Positions 45,890 to 57,794 of a DNA stretch of 64,000 nucleotides are shown here, one piece after another. The first letter of the stretch is position 1. Every line of letters begins with the position of its first letter. Source of the DNA: Cinnamomum chago (taxonomy: Eukaryota > Streptophyta > Magnoliopsida > Laurales > Lauraceae); assembly GCA_038049695.1 (NCBI GenBank), contig CP142452.1, positions 90,899,501 to 90,963,500 of the forward strand. Direction: 5' to 3'. The notes under the pieces were generated by a model. That model was not told the DNA's origin. It saw only the letters and a list, made by a program, of their open reading frames with translations, and did no database searches. The position numbers and the translations under genes were made by a program.

Positions 45890-48800
45890 TGCCACTAAAT
45901 GCTTATATTTCAGATGTGGTTCTCATCTATCTTTACTTGAAGTACATTTGAGTACACATTTCCTCTCTCTCTCTCTCTCTCTTGTGTGCCACTAAATGCT
46001 TATATTTCAGATGTGGTTCTCATCTATCTTTACTTGAAGTACATTTGAGTACACATTTCAAATTTTAGCACCAGCATCATATAACTGTTAAACATCAATA
46101 TGCAAAATGCTTCTCATTTTGTTTGCCGCTAAATACTTTTTTGCCCTCATATGTTTATTTATGTGCATTTTGCAGCCTAAGCCTCTGAAACATTTGAATA
46201 GCCAAGTATGTCAGATCTGTGGAGATACTGTTGGGCTTACAGCCACCGGTGATGTCTTCATTGCCTGCAATGAATGTGCCTTCCCTGTTTGTTGGGCTTG
46301 TTATGAATATGAGCGGAAGGATGGGACCCAGTCTTGTCCTCAGTGCAAGACTAGATACAAAATACACAAAGGTGTTAGCTCCTTTTCAAAATCCTTTTCT
46401 ATTTCAGTTTTTTGGTCAATTGTAATTTGGATGAATGCTATAATACCAGGATAAGTCAAAAAAGGCAATGTAATTGTATTTGTGTTGTATCCCATACTTC
46501 ATTTAATGTGTAATCTGTGCCCCAGCCATATGCATAGCATACCCCTACCCTATCCATATCGTATCCAGGCCTCAAGGTTAAATGTCACATATCCTGGGAA
46601 TTATTGGTTTTTCCAATCTTTAAAATGGGAATTGTAGAAGAGGTCCCAAAGGACATGGAAGGTATCAGCCCCATCAAGTGTGTACAGTTTGCAGATCACA
46701 TCTCTCTACATGTAGGCCCATGGTTTTGTTGTCCAGACACCAAACCATTGGTGTCACAGTCAATGGGGATTACCAAACTACCTTGCATATTATAATAACC
46801 TGCAACTGCGATCAGAGGCCTAAAAATATATTGAAGTGCATGCAACAGTAGTCTACAGCAGGGGCGGATGGAGCATGTAACCACTGGGGGCCTGGGCCCC
46901 CAGTGGATTTCTAAGGTTCAATTCAAATTTTGGTGGGGCCCATTGATTTTTTCCATAAGGCCCCGAGTGAATTTTTTGGGCCCCCAATGGATTTTTGTAG
47001 CCCAATATTAACTTTAGGTATTTCATATTCTTGTCCTCCCTAATTTTGATTGTTTTAATCACTTTCTTGTAGCATCACCGCGTTCTCAGTCTCTTGCAAG
47101 AGCTAATGCCAAGAAAAACTAACAGCAGTCATCGCTGAAAACAGTTAAGATAAATTAATATGCAGAGGCGGATGTAGTTCCCAGCCCCCCAGTGACTTTT
47201 TAGGAAAAAAAAATTATGTATACTAAGTTAGGCCCAAATCAATTAGGCCCCCAGTGACATTGAACCAGGCCCCCCAATGAAAACTCGTAGAGAACAATTG
47301 TGATAAATAAATATTTCTTGTTTTATTGCTTGAAATTATTATATTATATTTGTTCTATATAAAAGGTTTGGAGTAAATCTGCACACTATTTGTCCTTGCT
47401 AGGCATGATTTGCAATGTAGTGGAAATCTACAAACTATCTGTCTTTGAATGCACCTTTCTGTGTATTAATTACTAATAGTGTATGTAAAAGGTCCACTAC
47501 TTTTTTTTTGTATTGTTTTTTTCTCAAGCATGAAAAAAAAAAAAAAAAATCATTTGCAATCATATAAATAACCCAAAAAAAATCCCGGGGGCGTTGCCCC
47601 CGGACCCCCTGCTGCTTAATCGTGCCCCCAATGATTTTGAATCCTAGATCCGCCACTGGTCTACAGAAAGGGTCAATGTCCAACGGTTAGGATCTCCAAA
47701 CTTGGAGATTTTTTGGGCATACCTCATCCACAGTGGGGGCAATCAAATCTTTGTTTAGATCAGAAATCGATGGGCCCACATGTCACTTGCTGAAGCTTAG
47801 GACCCTATACTTCTACTATTCATTCCTGATATGATTTTATTGTGGTTGGATATGCATTAATCTGTCTGTTTACCAAGTTAATACCATGTATAAGTTTTCA
47901 GGGAGTCCTCGAGTGGAGGAAGATAATGAAGAGGATGATGTTGATGACGTGGAGAATGAGTTCAATCATATGCATGGCAGTGGACAGGCAACACTCAGGT
48001 GGCAGCAGGGAGAAGATGTCAATATTTCATCTTCATCCAGACATGATTCTCAACCAATCCCACTTAGCACCAATGGGCAAAGGGTAAGCTATGAGGACAA
48101 AACAAAAAATAAATAAAAATCCTAAGGTCTTATTGTTAAAAGTAAAAAAGAAAAATAAAAAAGTTAATGCTTAAGGTCTTATGTCAATATGAGTGGTATA
48201 TTAATTCTCATAATTGAAGTGATGTTTAGAATATTTATGAAAGATTGCCTTTACCTTGTTTCTTATCTATCTATAAATACATATATTATCAGTAACAGAA
48301 TTACATTGAAAAGAGGGAGATTACAACAAAGGCACCCGAGTCCTAACACAAAGGAAGGGGCAACAGTAGTATAAAGGATAAATACCAAAAGAAACAAAAT
48401 TACATAGTGAAAGCAACTAGGGTAGAAACCCTGTCCACCCCTTGCTTCACCAAGCATCTGTGAAGCTATTAGCTGTCTGCCTTACATGCTGAAACTCTAC
48501 TCTGATGGTAGCCAAAATGGATTTGATCTCATTAAAGTAAAACTGAAACATCCAAGGCCCCTTAGCAGAAGAAGATCACCCGCATCAAGTTATGCTTGTG
48601 GAAGTCTTCTTTTCTTTGTAGCAATCTCAATCTTAACAATCTTGTTATGAAGTCAGCTTCACACAGTTTTCATTTGCAAGAAATGTTTGTTTCCATCCCA
48701 TGTTCCATGTAAAGGCCCCTAGCCTCTTTGTTATGGACTTTCATAAACATGGATAATGAACTAACTGGTGTTTTTGATTAATTATTAAACAAAAATGAAC

Positions 48801-50570
48801 CAGGCAATTTTCTTGGTTGTTCAATCATGTTCACTACAACCATTAAAGGTAAAAATGTCCAATTTCTAGGGAATTAGATACTTTGTTACCGAGTAACAAC
48901 CTATGATGCACAGATACGGCATAGATACGGCAAGGACACGTCGTGGCACGGCAGGGACACAGATTTTCTACATAAAAAGTGAAGTATCAGATACAATACG
49001 ACACGATACGTTGCCCATTTTGAAGTATCCGTGCATCATAAGTAACAACTAACTATTTGATGAAGGATTATAGGGTCCTTGGATTTGCAGCTGTGTATCT
49101 AGATGTACTGTTCTTTACAACTGGACCCATGGTTTAATGACCACTCTTCACCTGTGAACCCACTGTGGATCAAGGATATTATAGGAGATTGGAAGATCCT
49201 AGCCATCTGACCTGTCCCCTAATATATATATAGCTATCTCTGGATCAGAGGCCAAATAATAGATGCCTAAGGTCTTCCATTTTGGGCCCATCATGTTTAT
49301 TTATTTAACCAAATTGATGGTTTATTTAACCAAATTGGGCCCAACTTGTACAGTGCGGACATGTCATGGCACCATAAGCATCCTGATTTATCAGGATCCA
49401 GTCATTTCTCTTGTTTGGTTCTGAGTGTATTAAACTTGAGAGGGTAGTCAGGCCAGGAGTTTATTTGGCACACTAGTAATATTTAAGCCAGGATTTGCAA
49501 TGTAACATCTCTTGTGAATTCTGATGATGAATTGATTTGCACAAGGGGAACTGCAATTGTTTGGATCAATCCCTCTAATAGTTTAATCAGTTACAAAAAC
49601 CACTATACTCATTTCCAAATATGAGGTATACCAGGTGTCTGGGGAAATACTTGATGCTACACCCAACAATCAGTCCGTAAGAACCACATCCAGTCCATTA
49701 AGGTCCAGTGAAAAGCGTGCTCAATCACCATCCTATGTTGATCCAAGCCTTCCAGGTAGATGGAACTTACATTTCACTAGTCAGAGATTTCATGCATGCT
49801 TTGCAAGGCTAGATGGGCTTCTTTAACCTGTCTTTTTAAGTTTGTATCTGCTTTTGTAACAGTTCCAGTGAGGATTGTGGACCCTTCAAAGGATTTGAAT
49901 TCTTATGGGATTGAAAATGTTGACTGGAAAGAAAGAGTTGAAGGATGGAAACTTAAACAGGATAAAAATATGATGCAAATGACCAGCAGATACACTGATG
50001 GAAGAGGTGACATGGAAGGAACCGGTTCAAATGGTGAAGACCTGCAAATGTATGTATTAGCATGTACTTAATATTACTTAATCTGGTCTTCTGAAACCTC
50101 TTTTTTATTATTTATAAACATTATTTCTTGGACATTGGTGATCTGATCTGATGTTGCTTGTTGATCAACTATGTTCCTGGTTGACTAAATTTGGTCAGCA
50201 AAACAAATCCAAGAACATAGTATATTTTTCTTCTTTAGACTACGGCTTTTGTCAAACTTGTTCTCCCTGGTGTCAAGAACTCCTGCCTTATGGTTCAAGC
50301 TAATCATTTGGAACTCTGCCTTGGCTGGTGCATGTTGTCCATAAATTGACAAAACCAACAGTTTGAATGGAGATCATTCAAGGAAAATAAATGGATGCAA
50401 CATAAAAACAAACTCTCTCACTATCCATTTTTCCAGAAAAATTCTCCTGTTAATTGTCGGCCATTTCCATTCAGTAAAATGCTCTGGCCATCTATGCACC
50501 ACAGTATGACTGACATGATGAAATGTTCAGATCTTTTCTTCATATGTCATAGTGGTGTCTATAGAATTGG

Positions 50571-50651
<81 letters not shown>

Positions 50652-52999
50652 TAAATTTGAAGCTTCTAAACAGAGCATCAAAAGACTGAAATGATTTCCA
50701 TCAGATGCTTACAGGAGTTAATGCTACATTGTCTCTTTTTTACCAGGGCTGATGATGCTCGTCAACCTTTGAACCGGGTGGTGCCTATTTCTTCATCCCA
50801 TCTTACCCCTTACCGGATTGTAATCATACTTCGTCTCATTATCTTAGGTTTCTTCCTCCAATACCGTGTTACCCATCCTGTGAAAGATGCATATCCCTTA
50901 TGGCTAACGTCTGTCATATGTGAGATCTGGTTTGCTTTGTCTTGGCTGCTGGATCAGTTCCCAAAATGGTCCCCAATTAACCGAGAAACCTACCTTGACA
51001 GACTTGCACTGAGGTTAGTTATATCATCACTTAGCCCTGTTTTCTTCCTTTTGTAATTTACCTGTCTTGCTGTTGAGATTTATTGCTTGTGACAACACTG
51101 GTTTAATTTGATATGTTACTTGACAGATATGACAGGGAAGGGGAGCCTTCACAATTGGCTCCTGTTGATGTCTTTGTTAGTACTGTGGATCCGCTCAAAG
51201 AGCCTCCTCTTGTGACAGCTAATACTGTGTTATCCATCCTTGCTGTGGATTACCCTGTCGACAAAGTTTCATGTTATGTTTCTGATGATGGGTCTGCAAT
51301 GTTAACCTTTGAAGCCCTCTCAGAGACTTCAGAATTTGCTAGAAAGTGGGTGCCTTTTTGCAAGAAGCACAACATTGAGCCTAGGGCTCCTGAATTTTAC
51401 TTTGCTCGGAAGATAGACTACTTGAAGGACAAAATACAACCATCTTTTGTGAAAGAGCGCAGGGCAATGAAGGTTAGTGTGAAATTCCATTTCTAAAAAC
51501 TCACTAGATATTATATATTTATATTTATGAAACCAAGTGGATTACTGAAAAAAACCAGCCTGTTGAGTTCAAGTGGTGGCCTGTTGATACAACCAATAGA
51601 ACTGATTTGAGCCTTGTCTTCTAAGGTTAGTGACTTAGAACTTCATAGGCTCTTTTACATGTGTTTCTGACACTTATTGGCACGACTTAATAGTATGGAA
51701 ACTCATGTCCATTTTGTAAATACTTGCACCTTTTGCTTTCTCTGCTCCCTGTGCTTTTTTTTTTTCCTGCTTCTAAGATAAATCTAATAAGAAATGGTTA
51801 TTGTTGATTCCGAGAGAGGTTGTTAGAAAGGATTGTGAAATCCGAGAGAGGTTGTTAGAAATGATTGTGAATTTGCAAGGGTAAATCTGGCTCAGTTGGC
51901 ATCTATCAATAAAACAAATTTATAAGAAATTGCACTCATTAGCATTTTGTGTTAAAATGAATATTTATAAAAAAAAAAAATGTCTTTTATGAACAGAGGT
52001 AGTTGTATAACCTTTGTTCTACTAATGTTGATTCCGAATATTTTACATACAGTTAGTAACAGCATACAACCAAAAAAAAAATCAGTTTAACGTTTTATGT
52101 ATTGGTGGATGTATTGGCAAATCCACTTCTGGTATTTGATGTCTCCAAGAGACATTGAGTCTTAAGCTTTTTGTAGTGGAGGAAATGGCCGGTGGGTTTT
52201 AAATTTTACTTGCTCTGGCTATTCATAGCATCCTAAGCCCAATATTTTGTTTCTATTTCAGTCGTATAAACTGATTGAGAGGGTTGGGATTGTTTGTTGT
52301 GGCAGAGAGAGTATGAAGAATTCAAGGTACGAATAAATGCTTTTGTTGCCAAAGCACAAAAAACCCCTGAAGAAGGCTGGACGATGCGGGATGGCACTCC
52401 GTGGCCAGGAAATAATCCTAGAGATCATCCTGGCATGATCCAGGTCACATCATTCTTTCCATTGTGTTTCCTTCCCTTCTTCTGTCCACATCCCTTTACT
52501 TTTCTTATCCCTTTATTGTTTGAAAATACAGGTGTTCTTAGGCCACAGTGGGGGGTTTGATACAGATGGCAATGAGCTACCACGGCTAGTTTATGTTTCC
52601 CGTGAAAAGCGGCCTGGTTTCCAACATCACAAGAAGGCTGGAGCAATGAATGCGCTGGTTTGTTAGTCTTGGATCTTTATGACTAGACTTTCACCTTTAC
52701 TATTATTAGTCCTATTTGTATGTATGATTTATGTTGTTCTGGTATTGTTCAGATCCGAGTATCAGCTGTCCTAACCAATGGTGCCTATCTTCTAAATGTC
52801 GACTGTGATCATTACTTCAATAACAGTAAAGCTCTTCGTGAAGCGATGTGTTTCATGATGGACCCTGCACTAGGAAAGAAAACATGCTATGTTCAGTTCC
52901 CCCAGAGATTTGATGGCATTGATCTGCACGATCGATATGCTAACCGCAATATTGTCTTTTTCGACGTATGGTTTTGTGCCATGAAACATCGACTAACAA

Positions 53000-53053
<54 letters not shown>

Positions 53054-54478
53054 TTCCTTTTTTCTTATGTATGTTACAGACCTATGGTTTGGTTTGGATA
53101 TTCTAGGCAGAAAGGATGGTTATCATTTGATTCATTTCCATTGTGAATTTGAGGTGATGTGGAAATCAGAAGTCACATTGTGAGGTGTTTTGCCCATCTG
53201 ACTTGTCCAAATTAAGTCAGTGCTGGCAATTGCCACCCCTAGTGATTTTGGGAGGCAGAAATGGATGGAAAAAAACTATCCTACCTAATGTGGACCAAAT
53301 TCCTATGTCCCTAACAAACTTCTACATGACAAATAACTATCCCTTCTATCAAGTGTTCAAGATACTAATATGTTACATCTAAAATCATCCTAGGGAAATT
53401 ACTTATTGTATTTATTTTCCCTAAATTTATTTATGCAGATCAACTTGAAAGGCCTGGATGGTATCCAGGGTCCAGTTTATGTCGGAACAGGATGTTGTTT
53501 CAACAGGCAAGCCTTATATGGGTATGAACCAGTCCTAACTGAGGCTGACTTGGAATCTAACATTGTCATGAAGAGCTGCTGTGGTTCAAGAACGAAGGGA
53601 AAGAGAAGAAACAAGAAGTATATTGATAAAAAACAGGAAGACAATGAATCTAGTGTTCCCGTGTTTAATATGGAAGATGCTGAAGAGGGAGTGGAAGGTA
53701 GGGCTTCATGGTCCCCCACTTTTCTTTAATAATTACAACTTTATTACATATCAGAAGGGTTACCAAGGCAGTTGTACTCCCCACCATCTGAGGGGCTGGC
53801 ATCTTTACAACAGTTGTTTTTGGAATGAATTTAGTCAACCTTTTAGATCCCTTATGTCTTGCACGACCAATATCGATCACTTTTAGCAGTGATCCTTTTT
53901 TCTGAAAGTGAGTTCAATACTATGCAGAGCAGAAAATATGGAGCAATCAATATATCTAGAAAATATTTCAGAAATAAGCCCTTGTCGAAGTACTCGGTGT
54001 CAATTTCAGCATAAGAATAACCTCTCCCATGTTACATTGGATGTTGTATGACCACTAAAACCTATTTTGTTAGGCGCACATGGTTGCTTCAGATATTTCA
54101 GATAGATTAAGAATCATTGGAAGTGTTAGTCTGGTGATGTTGGCATTTTCTTTAGGATTTTTCATGGTACTTATTGATGCTCCTTTAAGTTTTAGAAAAA
54201 CTTCATCTGTCTATCCTACTGAAAATTTAGTTATGATCATGTGATAGTCTTCTGTAGCTGCACAATTTCTTCTTTTACTATGGTCGGCTTCTTTTGTACT
54301 TTTGCTGTTTGATGTTGAATGGACATCCATAGTTCGAAGTTGGAATGGTTCTCATCATTTGATAAAAAGCTAAGAACATACTGAGATGTCACTCTTCTCC
54401 ATCCAGTGAGTTGTTTGTGTTGATAAAAAGCTAAGAACATACTGAGATGTCACTCTTCTCCATCCAGTGAGTTGTTTG

Positions 54479-54528
<50 letters not shown>

Positions 54529-56243
54529 GCTAACTGCATTTCTTTTGTGTCTAGGTTACGAAGATGAGAGGTCGCTGCTAATGTCACAGAAAAGCTTGGA
54601 GAAAAGATTTGGTCATTCTCCAGTCTTTATTGCATCCACCTTCATGGAACAGGGAGGGATACCGCAGTCAACAAATCCAGCAATGTTGCTGAAAGAAGCC
54701 ATCCATGTGATCAGTTGTGGCTATGAGGCCAAGACAGAATGGGGCAAAGAGGTGAGCTTTTTTACTATGGTAGTCTATGCAACTTTGACATACAAGCCTG
54801 ATGTTGGGCATAAAATGAGGTGTCAGATAAGAGGATCTTGTAAAAACCAACACATTGAGATTTGAGATTTGATTCAGATACAAATAGTATTGAAAAAAAA
54901 AAATTCTTATATAAAACTTGATCAATAAATAGGATATAGGCGATGTCCATCATAACCAAAGAAATAGTCTTGAACTAAAGTGAATGAATTAAATTAAGAG
55001 ATTTTTCCTTGTACTCTGTATCATCATGTCTAATACTGGGTGTTGGACAAGCACAATTATTTAAAAAGTGAGGTGGTCTTTGTTTATTTATGGTAGGCTT
55101 TGTTTGTTTATTTGTTAACTGATAAAAGACTCGTTGTAAATGATATTCTTTTTGAGTATTACATGAATTTTTTTCTCCTGGAATCAGATTGGGTGGATTT
55201 ATGGTTCTGTGACGGAAGATATTCTAACTGGGTTCAAAATGCATGCTCGAGGGTGGATATCAATTTATTGCATGCCTCGACGGCCTGCGTTTAAGGGCTC
55301 TGCACCCATTAATCTTTCTGATCGTCTGAACCAAGTTCTTCGATGGGCTTTAGGATCAGTTGAGATCCTGCTGAGTAGACACTGCCCCATTTGGTACGGT
55401 TACACTGGAAGATTGAAGCTATTGGAGAGGATTGCTTACATCAACACCATAGTTTATCCACTCACATCCATCCCACTCATTGCCTACTGTATACTTCCAG
55501 CAATTTGCCTACTTACAAATAAATTCATCATTCCTGAGGTCAGACAACAATTCATCTGATTCAGCTCACTGCTGTCTGTATTTACCTCTTCCATCAATGC
55601 TCTCTTTTTGGAACTCAATAGCTTAAATGTTTGTACTGACTTTGACTTGTATCTGCAGATAAGCAACTTTGCTAGCATGTGGTTCATCTTGCTATTTGTC
55701 TCTATTTTTGCGACTGGAATTCTAGAGCTTCGATGGAGTGGAGTTGGGCTTGATGACTGGTGGAGGAATGAACAGTTCTGGGTGATTGGTGGGACATCAG
55801 CCCATATCTTTGCAGTCTTCCAAGGACTGTTAAAGGTGCTTGCTGGTATTGATACCAACTTCACAGTTACATCCAAGGCATCTGATGAAGATGGGGATTT
55901 TGCAGAGCTGTATGTATTCAAGTGGACAACACTTCTCATTCCTCCCACCACTGTCCTCATCGTGAATATGGTGGGCGTAGTGGCTGGCATCTCATATGCC
56001 GTAAACAGTGGATATCAGTCGTGGGGCCCTCTTTTTGGCAGGTTGTTCTTCGCCATATGGGTCATTGTTCATTTGTATCCTTTCCTCAAAGGTCTGTTGG
56101 GGCGGCAAAACCGCACTCCCACCATTGTTATTGTCTGGGCCATCCTCCTGGCCTCCATCTTCTCCTTACTATGGGTCCGGATTGATCCTTTCACCTCTTC
56201 TACCCAAAAAGCTTCTGCTGGTCAATGTGGTAACAACTGCTAA
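41960..56243 (+). CDS. CESA1: Cellulose synthase catalytic subunit, CESA1 clade, 1082 aa, 14 exons
   Basis: Exons: 41960-42040, 46176-46371, 47902-48083, 49635-49755, 49863-50049, 50747-51013, 51127-51472, 52306-52443, 52532-52657, 52753-52965, 53439-53697, 54555-54751, 55188-55538, 55659-56243. All borders are GT-AG and phases sum to 3249 nt with no stop. The enzyme polymerises UDP-glucose into beta-1,4-glucan in the plasma-membrane rosette. Domains: zinc RING Cys39-Cys84; acidic variable region about 90-270; two membrane helices about 270-325; glycosyltransferase-2 core with D398-D399 (DDG), D565xD567 (DCD), TED 780-782 and Q820VLRW; then six C-terminal helices. [21 protein letters not shown] and the [10 protein letters not shown] stretch place it with CESA1/CESA10 (primary wall) rather than CESA4/7/8. 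The C-terminus ends CGNNC. Oddities: W67-A68 where CESAs usually have R-P in the RING, and introns crowded with transposons (4.1-kb intron 1). Complete and apparently functional. Confidence 0.96.
44112..44716 (-). mobile_element. 5'-truncated L1-type LINE in CESA1 intron 1
   Basis: A perfect 16-bp duplication TCAGTTCATTTATCTG (44096-44111 and 44717-44732) brackets 605 bp that, read on the minus strand, end in poly(A) (the T runs at 44113-44138). Long duplications, a poly(A) tail and loss of the 5' part are the signature of target-primed reverse transcription. The retained part is the RNase H end of ORF2. It is antisense to CESA1. Confidence 0.92.
44275..44652 (-). pseudogene. RNase H (RVT_3-type) domain of the LINE ORF2
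   Basis: The minus-strand frame reads LKLNFDVSF, then [39 protein letters not shown], and near the end [17 protein letters not shown]. These are the landmarks of the plant RNase H-like fold with its conserved acidic residues (D in NFD, E in EAEL, D in EGDS). Two in-frame stops, after EGDSFSVI and in the WRLAD segment, inactivate it. Confidence 0.85.
45798..46115 (+). repeat. Interleaved tandem duplications around CT microsatellites, CESA1 intron 1
   Basis: A 78-bp segment starting TTGTGTGCCACTAAATGC is present twice, identical by eye (45885-45962 and 45982-46059), each preceded by a CT run (45845-45884 and 45963-45981). A second segment beginning AGCACCAGCATCATATAACT flanks the whole on both sides (45800 and 46066). 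The structure A-CT-B-CT-B-A ends about 60 bp before exon 2. Confidence 0.9.
46859..47658. mobile_element. hAT element in CESA1 intron 2, composite
   Basis: The ends CAGGGGCGGATGGAG and, on the minus strand, CAGTGGCGGATCTAG are flanked by a perfect 8-bp duplication GTCTACAG (46851-46858 and 47659-47666). A second left-type terminus, CAGAGGCGGATGTAG, occurs in the same direction inside at about 47164, so the element contains two 5' ends and one 3' end. GGGCCCCCA/CCCCCAGTG motifs are repeated in the subterminal parts. No transposase. Confidence 0.9.
48447..48600 (-). pseudogene. LINE RNase H C-terminal remnant in CESA1 intron 3
   Basis: Minus-strand reading gives [19 protein letters not shown], then [17 protein letters not shown] and a stop. 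This matches the end of plant LINE RNase H domains, where the usual text is like GPW...EI...F-HV-REAN--AD-LAK. The flanking sequence down to about 48290 may be its 3' untranslated part. It is more decayed than the intron-1 copy, and no duplication was found. Confidence 0.6.
48901..49041. mobile_element. Miniature hAT-type element, 141 bp, in CESA1 intron 3
   Basis: The left end is CTATGATGCACAGATACGG and the right end on the minus strand TTATGATGCACGGATAC. GTAACAAC flanks both sides (48893-48900 and 49042-49049). GATACGG-like motifs are repeated internally. Confidence 0.85.
50577..50648 (+). repeat. (CT)n microsatellite in CESA1 intron 5
   Basis: About 36 CT dinucleotides, ending about 100 bp before exon 6. 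Likely length-polymorphic. Confidence 0.97.
53001..53048 (+). repeat. (CT)n(TA)n compound microsatellite in CESA1 intron 10
   Basis: About eleven CT followed by about twelve TA dinucleotides, starting 35 bp after exon 10. Confidence 0.95.
54360..54524 (+). repeat. 61-bp perfect tandem duplication plus (GA)n in CESA1 intron 11
   Basis: The segment beginning TGATAAAAAGCTAAGAACAT occurs at 54360 and again at 54421, identical over 60 bp. It runs directly into a GA microsatellite (54482-54524) that ends 30 bp before exon 12. Confidence 0.93.
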
Positions 56244-56774
56244 GTTGTCTCAAAAGATGGTCTTCAAGGTACCCATCTCTTAGACATCATGTATATAACA
56301 AACACGTAGAAATCCATTTCAGCATTGTCAGTGGAGGAACTTTGAAAGGTGACAATATCTGAGCTATTTTTTTTGTTCTATTGTGCTCCTCTGCAATAGT
56401 GCAATTGTTCCTGAGGACATTCTATATCTCTATAATATTAGTGTGATCATCTTAATTGTCAAGAACATGGTGGGCAAATAACATTTTTGTAACGTTGATA
56501 ATTGATATACATGTGTACATTAGTCTGCAACTTTGCGCTGCAGCTGTCATTACCCCAAAAGCAAACCACCACTGCTAATATTACAGTTTTGATTTTTTCC
56601 AACTCTTGCATTCTACTTGTCGTGCTTTTCAGTTCATAACTAATCTCTCAGAAGAGAGGGGAGAAAGAGAGAAAAAGGGTGCATGCACTGCAGTTTAGCT
56701 TTTACCTTGTCTGTTGAAGGGAGATGAGATAGCCATTGCTGGTAACATGGTGACACTTAGAACTTGAAATCAAG

Positions 56775-57192
56775 ACCTTCAACGGAATCCCCATATGGGG
56801 CGCAGCAAGACCCACACCAGGAGCCTTTCTCATGACGGAGATCGGGTTTTCGATGATCTTCTCGATCTTCTCCGACTTTGCAAGCCGGCTCATGAAGAAC
56901 GGGGTCTCCGGCCTTCACAATCTCCGGCAAGATTGGATTTTTAATCACCGAGTCCAAGAAACCAACCTGCAGAAGCTGTTGAGGAAGAGGAAAGAGATCT
57001 CCTTTTGCGGATGAGATTGGCATGAAACGCTCGATTCTGCTCTTGAGCTCGGGAATTGAAGGTGGGTTCTTGATTTTTGCGCATACGAAGAAATGGGTAG
57101 ATTAGGAATCGAAGGTTATTCGAGTTTGGGAGTTGTTTTGAAGAGATGGGAAGAGGAAAGAGGAGGCGAGAGAATCTGTGGATGGTTTCCAT
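56775..57192 (-). pseudogene. PDF1A: Peptide deformylase 1A first-exon fragment, frameshifted
   Basis: From an ATG at 57192 the minus strand reads METIHRF, an Arg/Ser-rich organelle transit-peptide-like region, then SAGWFLGLGD at about 56960. A frame change follows, then NPILPEIVKAGDPVLHEPA, a second frame change, then SEKIEKII and VMRKAPGVGLAAPH, ending at GIPLKV. This is the order of plant PDF1A, which removes the formyl group from organelle-made proteins. Two frameshifts disable it. Motif 1 (GxGxAAxQ) has His at 56795-56797 in place of the metal-site Gln. The later EGCLS and HExxH motifs are absent. The block ends where an exon might, so it is probably a partial duplicate. It lies convergent to CESA1, about 530 bp after its stop. 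Confidence 0.88.
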
Positions 57193-57413
57193 GGCGTCTC
57201 CTGCTGCAATCTCCATCGCAGGAATGCAGGGTAGTTTGGTCATTTTGTGATGACCGGGGATTCAGGAGGGCATTTTCGTCAATGGAAGATGGTACCAGGC
57301 CCATTTGGGCTGTCAGCAGATCTGATACGGACCGGACCTAATGGTTCGAGTATGGCCCGGTCCATACAGACCCTAGACTGCAGGTCAGATCCCACCTAGT
57401 CATAATATTTAAT

Positions 57414-57507
57414 GGGCAGGATCAGGCCTCCCATATTATGACTTGGGCTTTTTTAAGCCAAAAAAAAAAAAACACTAGTCAATAGTATTGGAGGCCTGAT
57501 CCTGCCC
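57414..57507. repeat. 18-bp perfect inverted repeat (stem-loop)
   Basis: GGGCAGGATCAGGCCTCC (57414-57431) and its exact complement (57490-57507) are separated by 58 bp that include an A run. The outer TTTAATGGGCA is also mirrored after a 3-base insertion. It may be the core of a small foldback element; no target-site duplication was found. Confidence 0.85.
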
Positions 57508-57794
57508 GATGCCCATTAAAGGCCCAAATCCAATTAAGACTTGAGTCTAAATAAAATGTAGAGTGTGGCTATCTACACACTGCAAAAAATCCCTCCATAG
57601 ATCGTAATTTTAAAAAAAAATTAAAAATAAAAAAATTCTAAACTACTCCTCTCCCTCTCCTCCCCTCTCTCTCCCTCTCCTTGCTCCGGCCACCCTCGTC
57701 GCCGAGGTCGATCCCTTTCAGGGACTTGGATCAGGAGAGATAGATCGAGCGAAGGGAGGAGCAGCAGGCAGCAGCAACGATGGAGGGAGAAGCA

